Below, in pieces: positions 1 to 9,092 of a stretch of DNA of 64,000 nucleotides; position 1 is the stretch's first letter, and every line of letters begins with the position of its first letter. A program made the translations under genes and the position numbers. A model generated the notes under the pieces. That model was not told where the DNA came from, did not search any database, and was given only the letters and a program-made list of their open reading frames with translations. Source of the stretch: Myxococcales bacterium. GTDB lineage: Bacteria; Myxococcota_A; Polyangia; Polyangiales; JAFGIB01. The DNA lies in assembly GCA_029880325.1 (NCBI GenBank), contig JAOUOP010000021.1:1-64000 (forward strand), given 5' to 3'.

Positions 1-59
1 GCGCTCCCTGAACTCATCCAAGCGCGCGCAGGCTCCGCCTGAGCCCGGCACCGGGATTG

Positions 60-539
60 CTACGCAACAGCTGCCAAGGCCGCCGGGGTCTCGCCGGACG
101 AGCCTTCGACTCTCATGGTCTCCGCCGCCACCGTACGGGCGGACCGCTCAGCGAAAGCGCGGCCGACACGCGGTGATATTCGCCCCCTGCCACGACTTTT
201 TGAGAAGCTACCGGCGATGACCGGCTTGTGGCTGTCGAAGATGCGCCGGGTGAGCTGACCGTCGAGGTCGCCTTCGGGTTGGTCCTGGTAGGCGGTGTGC
301 ACTTCGCCCCCGCCACTCCAGGTGTCTGCGCCCGCCTCGAGGTCGGCGCCCGCGCAAAACGCGCGGCCGGCACCGGTGACGACCACCGCGCGCACGCCAT
401 CGTCTGCGTCGGCGCGGTTGAAGGCGCCCATCAGCTCGGCGAACATGCGCGGGGTGAAGGCGTTTAGGCGATCGGGACGATGCAGCGTCAGGGTCAACAC
501 GCGGTCGCTGATGTCATAGCGGATCTGCTGGTAGTCCAT
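60..539 (-). pseudogene. Truncated enoyl-CoA hydratase (crotonase family)
   Basis: The first ~110 residues look like a crotonase N-terminus: HRPDRLNAF, then the oxyanion-hole segment VVVTGAGRAFCAGADL, then DSHKPVIA. Intact crotonases are about 250-300 aa and continue after PVIA with a conserved glycine-rich segment and the catalytic helices. Here homology stops near base 213 and the frame runs on as an Arg/Ser-rich tail to a stop near base 60 (159 aa). The acid/base residues of the second half are therefore missing and the product is unlikely to be active. The start is the ATG at 539; a GAGG-like Shine-Dalgarno is not obvious. The rest of the gene is not in the neighbouring bases 1-210. I infer a deletion or insertion breakpoint near 210. 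Confidence 0.7.
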
Positions 540-689
540 GGCGAGGCTCCTTCGGTCGGCAGGGAAGGATGCTACTACGGCTCGGCGCCCCGCCCCCGCT
601 TGACAACCCCGCGCCCCATGGTGTGCCCTGCAGCGGCCTCCACCGTCGCGTCCACCCCGGCCGCCGCCGCGAGGCCCAGGGAAGCCACC

Positions 690-1676
690 ATGGCCGCAGA
701 CGCACCCGCACCCACGCCCGCAAACACGCTACGTCCGGAGGTCATGCTGGCCAAGCCGGTCTTCCTCGAGTCGGCCTTCAAAGAGCCGGAGCGGGTGCTC
801 ACGCTGGTTCGAGACTCCGCGCCCTACCGGCTGGCGGCGGCCGTCCATCGCTCGCGGGAGTCCGGCACCGACGTACCCTGGTTTCGCGTCTTCTGGGCCT
901 ATGGCGAAAAGCTCGCCGACCCACGGGCAGACTTCATCTTCAATAACCCGCGCTTCATCCAGGCGGCCCGCGAGAGCTTCGGCGCCGAGGTGGTCATTCC
1001 CAGCTCGCTGATGAACAACTTGAACACGCCGATGGCCGGCGGCGTGCCCCACCTGGACCTGCCGCACTTCCGCGGCGCCGAGCGTTTCCCCTTCGATCTG
1101 CTGGTGGCCATGGGCTACTCGGGCCTGTTTCACCCCTGGGCGATTCCCATCGCCTCGGCGCTCAGCTGGTTCTACCGCGGCCCCGGTGGCGACTTCGACT
1201 ACTGGCCCGACGGCCCCGACGAGCCGCGCTTCACGCTCAGCGCTCCGCTCTGGAATCAAGCGGTGGTCGCCGACAACGAATACATGTTCCACAGGGTCGG
1301 CGGCGTCGGTCGCGACAGCGATCACGTGGCGCCCGGAGCCATCTCGCGCGCGGCCAAATTGCATCATGAAGACGGCGCCTGGAGCCTGGTCGATGGCGAC
1401 AGTCGGCAGAGCTTCAGCGAGGAGGCCGTGCGCCTGTCGGTGCTGTGGAAGGCCTACGCTTTCAAGGACGGGGCCGCCCTGCGGGTCTTCCGCGACAGGA
1501 GCGATGACCTGACGCTGCCGCAGGCGCTGTCGATCCTCTCGGCCGATCTCGACCAGCGCGGCCTCGGGCGCCTCGACGTGGAAGCTGGCTATGGCGACGA
1601 AGCAAATCGGCGCCTGATCCACAAAGTCTATCGCGCGCCCGAGGTCCGCGACGCGAGCCGCCGCCGCGTGCAGTGA
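690..1676 (+). CDS. Hypothetical protein, possible 2-oxoglutarate/Fe(II)-type oxygenase fold
   Basis: A 328-aa protein if the ATG at 690 is used; a long upstream extension in the same frame is Pro/Ala-rich and looks non-coding. No family is recognised with certainty. Residues 121-123 (His-Leu-Asp, in GGVPHLDLPHFRG) followed by a His near residue 201 (EYMFHRVGG) resemble the HxD...H facial triad of phytanoyl-CoA-dioxygenase-like enzymes, but the arginine that binds 2-oxoglutarate was not pinpointed. No signal peptide or membrane segment is visible. The stop overlaps the GTG of the next gene (GTGA), suggesting translational coupling with the metallo-beta-lactamase-fold gene. The oxygenase assignment is a weak inference; the coding call is firm. 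Confidence 0.7.
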   Translation: MAADAPAPTPANTLRPEVMLAKPVFLESAFKEPERVLTLVRDSAPYRLAAAVHRSRESGTDVPWFRVFWAYGEKLADPRADFIFNNPRFIQAARESFGAEVVIPSSLMNNLNTPMAGGVPHLDLPHFRGAERFPFDLLVAMGYSGLFHPWAIPIASALSWFYRGPGGDFDYWPDGPDEPRFTLSAPLWNQAVVADNEYMFHRVGGVGRDSDHVAPGAISRAAKLHHEDGAWSLVDGDSRQSFSEEAVRLSVLWKAYAFKDGAALRVFRDRSDDLTLPQALSILSADLDQRGLGRLDVEAGYGDEANRRLIHKVYRAPEVRDASRRRVQ

Positions 1677-2083
1677 GCGTGGGCCGTCGGGGCTGGCTAC
1701 GCCGGGGCCTCGCTGCGTTGGTGAGAGGGCTCGGTCTTTTGATCGCGCTGGTTCTGGCCATCACCTGGCAGGCCATGGGCAAGGCGCCCCAGGCCCCGCG
1801 CCTGCTCCGCATGGAGGCTTCCCCCAATCACCGCGAGGGCGTCTTCGTCAATCGTCAGCCCCTGTGGAACAATCACTGGGAGATGATGACGGCGTGGCCC
1901 GAGATGAGCGAGCACGCCGAAACCGACCGGAGCTTTCCCGTCAGTGGCGACACCGTCGCGCGCCTCTCCCAGCCTGCCGGTCCCCTGCGCGTCACCTGGC
2001 TCGGTCACTCCACCAGCGTGATCGAGCTGGCGGGCAAGCGCGTCTTGACCGATCCCATCTTCGACCCCGGTCCGGTACCCTGA
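1673..2083 (+). pseudogene. Truncated metallo-beta-lactamase-fold hydrolase (NAPE-PLD/RomA-like)
   Basis: Only 136 aa. An N-terminal hydrophobic anchor (about residues 15-32) is followed by NHWEMM and LRVTWLGHSTSVIELAGKRVLTDPIFD, the first beta-strands typical of the NAPE-PLD/UlaG-like branch of the metallo-beta-lactamase fold. Family members are about 330-370 aa and carry the zinc motif HxHxDH some 40-60 residues further on. Here the frame stops right after DPIFDPGPVP, so all metal ligands are lost. The sequence after 2083 shows no continuation in any frame I could recognise. The GTG start overlaps the previous stop by four bases. A non-functional remnant is the simplest reading. Confidence 0.7.
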
Positions 2084-2632
2084 CACAGTAGTGTTAGGCA
2101 CTCCCAGTTCCAGCCATATCGGCACCGCATGCCAGGCTGCCTATATCGTTGAGGCCCCAAACCCCCACGATTCCGCCGCCCTACAGCACGGCGGAAGGCT
2201 CCGTCGAAGGCATGGGCGAACCCTTCACGCCCACGCTCGGCCGCGAAGAACGAGAAGAACGTGTCAAGCACAAGTCGCGACCAATGTGACTGGCACGTTT
2301 TTCACGGTCCTCGCTTCGCCAGAGCCGGCACGCGCACAGCAGCAGGGAGCCTGCCGATGGGAAGAAATGCCAGTGTTTTCAACGGTGTCCCCGATTCGCC
2401 AGGCCCGTGCGCGCGCACCGCTTTGTCCAATCTGTCATATGGGACGCGAAAAGATATTCGCGTTGGTCGCAGCCGCGCAGGACGCCGGCGCAACCGTCTG
2501 CGGTCTTCGCTTTCGCCCAATGCTCAGAGCGCGCGGGGCGCCGATGGGCTATATGGCTCCGATGTCCTGTGATGGCGCTGCCGCGACGGTTGCCGAGATC
2601 GCTGCGCGCGCACGGGCGGCGAGGGCCGGCCG
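2084..2632 (+). other. Gene-poor stretch after the truncated hydrolase
   Basis: About 550 bases without a convincing gene. One frame stays open across most of it (2091-2636) but reads as Arg/Ala-rich with no recognisable motif, and its end overlaps the RlmKL start only by chance of composition. The stretch begins exactly where the hydrolase homology is lost, so it may be the scar of an insertion or rearrangement. No inverted repeats long enough to define an insertion sequence were found. Confidence 0.4.
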
Positions 2633-4777
2633 GTGACCGAGCTCGAGTTCACCGCGACCGTGGCCCGCGGGCTGGAGCCGCTCGTGCAGGGCGAGCTGCA
2701 GCAGCTGGGGGCGTCCGAGGTGGCCGTGCAGCGCGGGCTGGTCACGTTCTCGGGGCCGCTCGAGCTGGGCTACCGCGCCTGCCTGTGGTCGCGCGTGGCC
2801 AGCCGCCTGCTGCTGGGGCTGGGGCGCTTTGAAAGCGGCGACGCCGAGCAGCTCTACGCCGGCGTGCGCGGCATCGACTGGCGCCAGCATCTGGAGAGCT
2901 CGGGAACGCTCGCGGTCGACTGCGTGACGGCCTCGGGGGTCAGCGGCCACACGCGTTTTTTGGCGCAGAAGACCAAGGACGCCATCTGCGACGCGCTGCG
3001 CGAGGCGACCGGCCAGCGCCCCAACGTCGATCGCGAGGCGCCCGATGTGCGCGTGCGCGTGCACGTGGGAGCCGAGGAGACGAGCGTGAGCCTGGACCTG
3101 GGTGGCCATGGACTGCAGCGCAGGGGCTACCGCAGCGCCGCGGGAAGCGCCGGTCTGGAGGCGCCGTTGAAGGAGAACCTGGCGGCGGCGGTGCTGCTGC
3201 TGGCCGGATGGCCCGAGCGCTCGGCCCAGGGCGCGCCGCTGGTGGATCCCCTCTGCGGCAGCGCCACGCTGCTCATCGAGGCGGCCCTGATCGCCGCCGA
3301 CGTGGCCCCGGGTCTGCGCCGGCATCACCACGGCATGGTCGGCTGGCGCGGACATGACTCCAAGTTATGGGACGGTCTGATGGCCGAGGCCGAGCAGCGC
3401 GCTGCGGCGGGGCGGTCGAAGCTGCCGCCGCTTTTGGGCTTCGATCAGAGCGAGCAGGCGCTCGGGGCGGCCCGCAAGGGCGCCAGCGCCGTGGGCTTCG
3501 GCAAGCACATCGAGCTGCGCAAGGCAGCGCTTTCAGCGGCGCGGCCGCCGGCCGGCTGTGGCCCCGGCCTGGTCGTCACCAACCCGCCCTATGGCGAGCG
3601 TCTGGGCAGCGAGGGCGAACTGGTTCCGCTCTACGAAACTCTGGGTCAAGTGCTGCGCGAACACTTCGGCGGCTATCGGGCGCACGTGCTGACCGGCAGC
3701 CCCGCGCTCGCCAAGCTGATGGGCCTCAAGCCCGAAGCGCGCATCCCGCTGTGGAACGGCCCCATCGAGTGTCGGCTGCTGTCGCTGCCGATCCACGCGC
3801 GCGAGGCGGGTGCCGAACGGCCCGCGGCGGCGATCCCGCCCGAGGCCCGGCCCTTCGAAAACCGCCTGCGCAAAAACGCGCGGCACTTCGGGCGCATCGC
3901 CCGGCGCAGGCAGCTGGGCAGCTACCGCGTCTACGACGCCGACATCGGCGAGTTCAATCTGGCGGTGGACGTCTACGAAACGCCCGCCGGGCGCCGCGCC
4001 GTGGTCCAGGAATACGCCGCCCCGCGCTCGGTGAAACCCGAGACGGCCATGCGAAGGCTGGCGCTGGCGCTCAAGGTGGTGGGTGAAGTGCTGGAGCTGC
4101 CGCGGGAGGCGGTGGTGGTCAAGGTGCGGCGACGGCAGCTGCAGGGCAAGCAATACGAACGCCGCCCCGAGTCCGAGGCACTCTTTGAAGTGCGCGAAGG
4201 CGAGCATCGCTTCTGGGTCAACCTGGGCAGTCACCTCGACAGCGGCCTCTTCGGCGAGCAGCGGCTGCTGCGCGCCCGCGCCGGCGAGCTATGCGCGGGC
4301 CGGCCCGTGCTCAACCTCTTCGCCTACACCTGCAGCGCCGGCCTCTACTGCGCCAAGGCCGGCAGCGCCACCACCAACGTCGACCTCTCGGGCCCCTACC
4401 TGCGCTGGGGGCGCCGTAACTACGAGCTCAATGGCATCGACACCAAAAACCACAGCTTCGTGCAAGCCGACTGCCTGGACTTTCTCGAGCGCGAGCGCGG
4501 GCGCTACGGCCTGGTCTACCTGAATCCCCCCAGCTACTCGCGCTCCCACCGCATGGAAAGCGACTTCGAGCTGGGCCGCGACCAGAAGCGACTGGTGCAG
4601 CGGGCGATGGCGCTCTTGACCAAGGATGGCGTGTTGCTCTTTTCGACCCACGCGCGCGGCTTTGTGCTCGACGAAGCGCTGGGGCGGCAGTTCGCGGTCG
4701 AAGCGTTGACCGCACGGGTGCTGCCGGAGGACTTTCGGCGCAGCCCGTTTCAGGCATTTGCTCTGCGACGGCGGTAG
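2633..4777 (+). CDS. rlmL: 23S rRNA methyltransferase RlmKL (m2G2445/m7G2069)
   Basis: A 714-aa protein, close to the 702 aa of E. coli RlmKL, a bifunctional enzyme that makes m2G2445 and m7G2069 in 23S rRNA using S-adenosylmethionine. The order matches: an N-terminal THUMP region (about residues 1-160), a first methyltransferase with the catalytic VVTNPPYGERLG motif (near residue 316), then a second RlmI/K-like methyltransferase with NLFAYTCSAGLYCAKAG (SAM-binding) and the motif LVYLNPPSYSRS (near residue 630). Both domains are complete and no frameshift is seen. The start is GTG at 2633, giving MTELEFTATVARGLEPLVQGEL; there is no upstream alternative with a better ribosome site. It stands alone on the plus strand. 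Confidence 0.95.
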   Translation: MTELEFTATVARGLEPLVQGELQQLGASEVAVQRGLVTFSGPLELGYRACLWSRVASRLLLGLGRFESGDAEQLYAGVRGIDWRQHLESSGTLAVDCVTASGVSGHTRFLAQKTKDAICDALREATGQRPNVDREAPDVRVRVHVGAEETSVSLDLGGHGLQRRGYRSAAGSAGLEAPLKENLAAAVLLLAGWPERSAQGAPLVDPLCGSATLLIEAALIAADVAPGLRRHHHGMVGWRGHDSKLWDGLMAEAEQRAAAGRSKLPPLLGFDQSEQALGAARKGASAVGFGKHIELRKAALSAARPPAGCGPGLVVTNPPYGERLGSEGELVPLYETLGQVLREHFGGYRAHVLTGSPALAKLMGLKPEARIPLWNGPIECRLLSLPIHAREAGAERPAAAIPPEARPFENRLRKNARHFGRIARRRQLGSYRVYDADIGEFNLAVDVYETPAGRRAVVQEYAAPRSVKPETAMRRLALALKVVGEVLELPREAVVVKVRRRQLQGKQYERRPESEALFEVREGEHRFWVNLGSHLDSGLFGEQRLLRARAGELCAGRPVLNLFAYTCSAGLYCAKAGSATTNVDLSGPYLRWGRRNYELNGIDTKNHSFVQADCLDFLERERGRYGLVYLNPPSYSRSHRMESDFELGRDQKRLVQRAMALLTKDGVLLFSTHARGFVLDEALGRQFAVEALTARVLPEDFRRSPFQAFALRRR

Positions 4778-4843
4778 GGGCTCACGGCGGGCGGCGGGAG
4801 TGCGGGTCGCATCCAGCCTTGCAAAGCGCCCACGCTGGGAGGT

Positions 4844-5170
4844 GTGGTCGATGACATCGCGCAGTGGGTGGCCCAGGAGGCGCAGCTCAGGCTCGGTGAG
4901 CCTGGTCTCTTGATGCTGACGCGATTTGGTGAGAGCGGACCGCGGGCTGCCGACGCGCTGCACTACGTAACCGGCATGGCCGGGGGACACTATCGACTGT
5001 CCTACGATGCCGACGGCGAAGCCCGGTTGCGAAGACATTCGCAACCGCGGCCTCTCGGACAGCAGGCAGCTGCGGGACAGTGGGGCCTCGGCGGCATGAC
5101 GCTCGCCGAGGCGCGGGGCTTCATCGCGGCGCTGCCGAGGATTTCGGGCAGGAGGCGTCATCCGAAATGA
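4844..5170 (+). CDS. Small hypothetical protein
   Basis: A 108-aa frame with GC-rich third positions and no known motif. A GGGAGG sequence lies directly before the GTG start at 4844, closer than usual; the GTG/ATG codons just downstream could serve instead. Its stop overlaps the ATG of the metallopeptidase (ATGA at 5167), a coupling arrangement seen several times in this window and the main reason to keep it. No signal peptide or membrane segment. Function unknown; it might be non-coding. Confidence 0.4.
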   Translation: MVDDIAQWVAQEAQLRLGEPGLLMLTRFGESGPRAADALHYVTGMAGGHYRLSYDADGEARLRRHSQPRPLGQQAAAGQWGLGGMTLAEARGFIAALPRISGRRRHPK

Positions 5171-6069
5171 CCGCGATCCGGCCTGTCGTGGCGGCCCTGC
5201 TCGCCGCCACCCTGCTGCTGTCGTCCTGGTGGTGCACCTCGGCACGCGCCTATTGTTTCTCGACGACCTGCGATTCGAAGCACGAAAGCTGCGGCGAAGA
5301 CGAGCATGGCTGTCCGATCGAGGGCGAGATCCTGCACTGGGCCCGTTCCTGCACGGAACTGTGGCTACCCACGTCGGCTGAGCCGCTGCCTGGAATCACG
5401 AGGGAGCAATTCACCGACGCCGCCGCGCTCGCGAGCTGAAACGATGTGGCCTGCGGGCCGCAGGCTGCGCTTCCCGGCGTCGAAGCGCAGCTCGCCGGTC
5501 ATGCCGAATGCACGACCCAGGGTTTCAGTCGTAACGCCCTGCGCAATATCAACAGCGTCAGCGTCGTGACCCACGGCCGGCCCGAACCCGGTGAGGGCCA
5601 GGTGGCCTTGACGACCGTGACCTCCGACCGCAGCACTGGCGAGATCTTCGACGCCGACATCGCGCTCAACGCCGAGGAAAACACCTTCACTGTGGGTGAT
5701 GAGCAGGTCAGAACCGATCTGCAGTCGACCTTGACCCATGAGATCGGCCACCTGTTGGGATTGGAGCACTCCGATGTTTCCGGGGCGACCATGGGCCCGA
5801 GTACCGATCTCCGCAGTACAAGTCTGCGCACGTTGGAACGAGACGACGTCGAAGGTCTGTGCGCGTTGTACGCGCCCCAGGACGCGGCCGCGCTATGCGA
5901 CGGGGATCAGGAAGACGCCGTCGTGGTATGCGAGCAAGTCGCGACGCAGAAATTCGTCACCTACGGATGCGCGGTCGCGGGATCGAGCCGTCGCCAGGGG
6001 CCCTCGGGGTGGGGCTGGCTGTCGCTCGCGGTGGGGCTTGGAGTGAGGTTCCGGCGCAGCTCGCCGTAG
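5167..6069 (+). pseudogene. Secreted matrixin-like zinc metallopeptidase interrupted by an in-frame TGA
   Basis: One reading frame from ATG 5167 to 6069 encodes a 300-residue protease broken only by a TGA at 5437-5439. The N-terminus is a signal peptide (hydrophobic about residues 6-26, ending ARA). The second half has the metzincin zinc motif HEIGHLLGLEHS and a downstream Met-turn-like ATMGPS, preceded by VALTTVTSDRSTGEIFDADI, typical of myxobacterial matrixin-like proteins. The C-terminus (Gly-Cys, hydrophobic stretch, then RFRRSSP) looks like a MYXO-CTERM sorting tail. Around the stop the protein reads AALAS-stop-NDVACG. Relatives as I remember them have a Trp at this place before a conserved Cys, so TGA most likely replaces TGG. 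It is a nonsense mutation, a sequencing error, or read-through. Confidence 0.75.
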
Positions 6070-6084
6070 GCAGCTCGCCGAACG

Positions 6085-7491
6085 TCAACAGGCCCCATGG
6101 GTCTTGGGCTGGCCGCCGGGGAAGATTTTGCCGGGATTGAGAATGCCCTGGGGGTCGAAGAGGTTTTTGACTCGCTGTTGAAGCGCAATCAGCTCCGGCG
6201 CTTGCTCGAGCGGCAAAAAAGGCGCCTTCAGGATGCCGATGCCGTGTTCGCCGCTGAGGGTGCCGCCTAGGGCGATGGTCTCCCGAAAGAGCGCCTCGAT
6301 GGCCGCGTCCACCTGGGGGCGCTGCGCCGGATCGTCCCACAGCACGTTGACGTGGATGTTGCCGTCGCCGGCGTGGCCGTAGCTCGGCATCGCCACGGCG
6401 TTTTGCTCGGAGATGCGGCGGCAGCGGTCGATCAGCTCCGGGATGCGGGGGCGCGGCACCACCACGTCTTCGGCGAGTTTGTAGTTGGCCACCTTGCGCA
6501 ACGCCCGCGATAGCTCGCGCCGCGCCGCCCACAGCCGATCGCGCTCGCCGCCGTGGCGGGCCACCAACACCTCCAGGGCGCCGGCCTCCACGAGCGCATT
6601 GCCGCAGCGTTCGAGCTGACCCTCGAGGGCCGCCTCGTCGCCGTCGAGTTCGATCAGCAGGAGCGCGCGCGCCGCAGCGTCGAGCGGCAGGCCCACCTCC
6701 GGTCGCACGATGGCCAGCGTCGCTTCGTCCAAGAGCTCCAGGCAGCGCGGCAAAAGCCCCTGCGCCAGCACCGCGCCCACCGCGGCGCCCGCGGTGGGCA
6801 GGTCGGGCAAGAGGGCCAGCAGCGTGACCACCGCCTGGGGCTTGGGGATGAGCTTCAGCGTGACCTCCGTGATCACCGCCAGCGTGCCCTCGCTGCCCAC
6901 GATCAGCGATGTCAGATCGTAGCCGGTTACGCCCTTGACCGTGCGTTTTCCGAGCTGCAGCACCTGCCCGTCGGCGGTCACCGCCTCCATGCCCAGCACG
7001 TAGTCGCGGGTGGGGCCGTAACGCAGGGTGCGTGGGCCGCCGGCGTTTTCGGCCACGTTGCCGCCGATGGCGCAAGTTGACAAGGAGTTGGGGTCTGGCG
7101 GATAGAAGAGCCCTTCGGCTTCGGCCGCCTGGTGCAGCTGACCGGTGATCACCCCGGGCTGCACCACCGCGATCAGCTCGCCGCGTTCGATGCCCTTGAT
7201 CTCGTGGCATTGTTCAAAGGCCAAAACGATGCCGCCCTCGAGCGGCACCGCGCCGCCGGTGCGCCCGGTGCCGCCGGCCCGCGGGGTGACCGGGATCTGG
7301 TGGCGACTGGCGGCGCGCAGCACCGCGGCCACGTCGGCGCTGCCCCGGGCGCGCACCACCGCCTCGGGCATCACCGGCGCGGCTTCGCTCTCGTCGCCCG
7401 CGTAGCTCGCGAGCAGCTCCGGGTCGCGCAAGACGGCGCAATCGCCGGTGACGCGTTCGATTTCCAATAGGGCGCGGTCGAGGTTCGCCAT
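6085..7491 (-). CDS. FAD-linked oxidase, glycolate/D-lactate dehydrogenase (GlcD) family
   Basis: A 468-aa flavoprotein. The N-terminal FAD-binding type-4 (VAO/PCMH) domain has PVTPRAGGTGRTGG and the segment FYPPDPNSLSTCAIGGNVAENAGGPRTLRYG that binds the FAD pyrophosphate. The C-terminal FAD-oxidase domain carries the YGHAGDGNIHVNVL motif and ends with GEHGIGILK...LFDPQGILNPGKIF, the GlcD/D-lactate-dehydrogenase signature. It should oxidise a 2-hydroxy acid, passing electrons to a quinone or another carrier; the exact substrate cannot be told. The start at 7491 (ATG) has an AGGTAG ribosome site 4-9 bases upstream. It diverges from the lipoprotein gene at 7590. No GlcE/GlcF partner is adjacent, so it is probably a single-subunit type. 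Confidence 0.92.
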   Translation of the reverse strand: MANLDRALLEIERVTGDCAVLRDPELLASYAGDESEAAPVMPEAVVRARGSADVAAVLRAASRHQIPVTPRAGGTGRTGGAVPLEGGIVLAFEQCHEIKGIERGELIAVVQPGVITGQLHQAAEAEGLFYPPDPNSLSTCAIGGNVAENAGGPRTLRYGPTRDYVLGMEAVTADGQVLQLGKRTVKGVTGYDLTSLIVGSEGTLAVITEVTLKLIPKPQAVVTLLALLPDLPTAGAAVGAVLAQGLLPRCLELLDEATLAIVRPEVGLPLDAAARALLLIELDGDEAALEGQLERCGNALVEAGALEVLVARHGGERDRLWAARRELSRALRKVANYKLAEDVVVPRPRIPELIDRCRRISEQNAVAMPSYGHAGDGNIHVNVLWDDPAQRPQVDAAIEALFRETIALGGTLSGEHGIGILKAPFLPLEQAPELIALQQRVKNLFDPQGILNPGKIFPGGQPKTHGAC

Positions 7492-7589
7492 GCCCTACCT
7501 TGTACTACAAAATTGCGTCTCGATTGAAACGCCGGGGGCCCTGTGCCACCCTGATCGTGGGTCTTTTTCGGCGTGTTGGAGTGCTTGCC

Positions 7590-8987
7590 ATGATCTTTGG
7601 GCGAATCGGCCGGATCGGTTCTTTGATGGGCTCGTTGCTTTGCGTTTCGGGCTGCGGCGACGACAGCGGCGGCGGCCCGCCAGCGCCCCCGCAGAGCGAT
7701 GCGGGCATGATGGACGCCGCCGCTCGCGAGCCCTGGATGCAGAAGCGGGCCGACGGTTCCGTCATCGTCGAGGTGGATGCGGGTGAGCGCCCACCCCAGG
7801 CCTGCATGGTCGAGCAGGGCAAGGTTTTCGAGCTGACCAGCCAGGCGCCGCTCGAGCCGGTGTCGATGGCGGTCGACCAGGTCGGCGGGGTCTTCGGGCT
7901 GGTCTACCTGACCGATAGCGTCGACTGCTTCGACTCGGTCTACATGGCCCAGGCCCGCGGCGGCGACCAGGGCGCGCCCGAGGAGCTGCCGGTGCTCGAC
8001 CCCTGCGCCAACATCGAGCGCGCCGCCGTCACTCACAGTTGGGAACACTGGCTGGTGGCCACGGTCGACGATCGCAGCGGCCCACCCAACCTCTTCGTCG
8101 AGGCCTTCGACGGTGAACCCAGCCGCGGCGAGGGCGGTAACGCGATCACCGACAACGTCAGCAACAAGCCCTCCATCGCCCTGGCTAATTTTCATCTGCC
8201 GGCCGACAACAGCATCGGCCAGGCGCAGGTCGACTCGGCCATGGTCGCCTGGGTGGAGAAGGACGTACTTGCCGGCGGCATGAGCACCCTAAAGGCCCGG
8301 GCGCTCGCTGCCGACGGTACGCCGCTGGCCGCCGAAGTGGTGATCGAGGAGCCGGCCATGCGCGACTACCAGGGGCTGTCGTTGTCGCAGGTGGGTCCAT
8401 CGCGAATGGCCCTGGCCTACATTCAAAAAGAGGGAGCTAGCGTCTCGGCCGTGCTGCAGGTGCTCGATCGGGAGACCGCCGCCGCCGTGGGCGAGCCCTG
8501 GGTGCTCACCGACCAGGCCGGCAGCCAGGCCTCGGTCGAGCTGGGCGCCGATCACAGCGGTGGGGCGGTGGTCTACACCTACCAGGCCAACGACACGCGC
8601 GAGATCATGTTCCAGGAGCTGGGACCCGACGGCCAGGCCGCCAAGATCGTCGGCGGGCTCGGTGTCGGGGGCATGGCTCCGGCCAAGGTCACCGTGGGCG
8701 TACCCGAGCGGGGCATCGACGTCTCGGTCGCCAAATTGCTACGTAACTGGGTATTGGCCTACCGCGCGCTGCCCGGCGGCCAAATCCCCGCAGAAGAGAT
8801 TCGCACCTTCTTCGTCGACCGCGACGGGCGTCCCACCGGCGCCAGCGCGGTCAGCGGCGCCAGTTCCCAGGGCGCCCGGGTCGCCATCGAGGTTGGCTAC
8901 GACGGCTACATCTACCTGGGCTGGATCGACGCCAACCCCGACGCCACCACCACGCTGGTGATGGCGAAGCTGCCCTGCGCGGGCTGA
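7590..8987 (+). CDS. Asp/Gly-rich lipoprotein of unknown function
   Basis: A 465-aa protein from ATG 7590, chosen because GGAG lies 8 bases upstream and the product then begins with a lipoprotein signal: MIFGRIGRIGSLMGSLLCVS followed by Gly and the lipobox Cys22. The mature N-terminus (GDDSGGGPP) is a flexible Gly/Pro linker, common for lipoproteins of myxobacteria. The rest repeats a pattern of short strands with Asp/Gly turns (for example SWEHWLVATVDDRSG, MALAYIQKEG, GYIYLGWID), suggesting a beta-propeller-like extracellular domain. No catalytic motif was recognised. It is transcribed divergently from the GlcD-like gene across about 100 bases. Confidence 0.85.
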   Translation: MIFGRIGRIGSLMGSLLCVSGCGDDSGGGPPAPPQSDAGMMDAAAREPWMQKRADGSVIVEVDAGERPPQACMVEQGKVFELTSQAPLEPVSMAVDQVGGVFGLVYLTDSVDCFDSVYMAQARGGDQGAPEELPVLDPCANIERAAVTHSWEHWLVATVDDRSGPPNLFVEAFDGEPSRGEGGNAITDNVSNKPSIALANFHLPADNSIGQAQVDSAMVAWVEKDVLAGGMSTLKARALAADGTPLAAEVVIEEPAMRDYQGLSLSQVGPSRMALAYIQKEGASVSAVLQVLDRETAAAVGEPWVLTDQAGSQASVELGADHSGGAVVYTYQANDTREIMFQELGPDGQAAKIVGGLGVGGMAPAKVTVGVPERGIDVSVAKLLRNWVLAYRALPGGQIPAEEIRTFFVDRDGRPTGASAVSGASSQGARVAIEVGYDGYIYLGWIDANPDATTTLVMAKLPCAG

Positions 8988-9092
8988 GGCCCTTCACCGG
9001 TTGGGATTGCTGCCGTTATGGCCAAGCAATCCTATTGACGCAGGCGGCCCGGGGCGTGACGGAGGCTCCAGGATGCAGCATGAAGGGAGGCC

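Noticed and set aside
729-1622. Minus-strand frame opposite the putative oxygenase
   Set aside because: No motif; the plus-strand frame has better composition and a coupled neighbour.
2290-2306. TGGCACG on the plus strand after the truncated hydrolase
   Set aside because: The -12 position reads TCACG; there is no GC ten bases after the GG, so it is not a sigma54 promoter.
5437-5439. TGA as selenocysteine
   Set aside because: The expected residue is Trp, not Cys, and no selenocysteine insertion hairpin is evident downstream.
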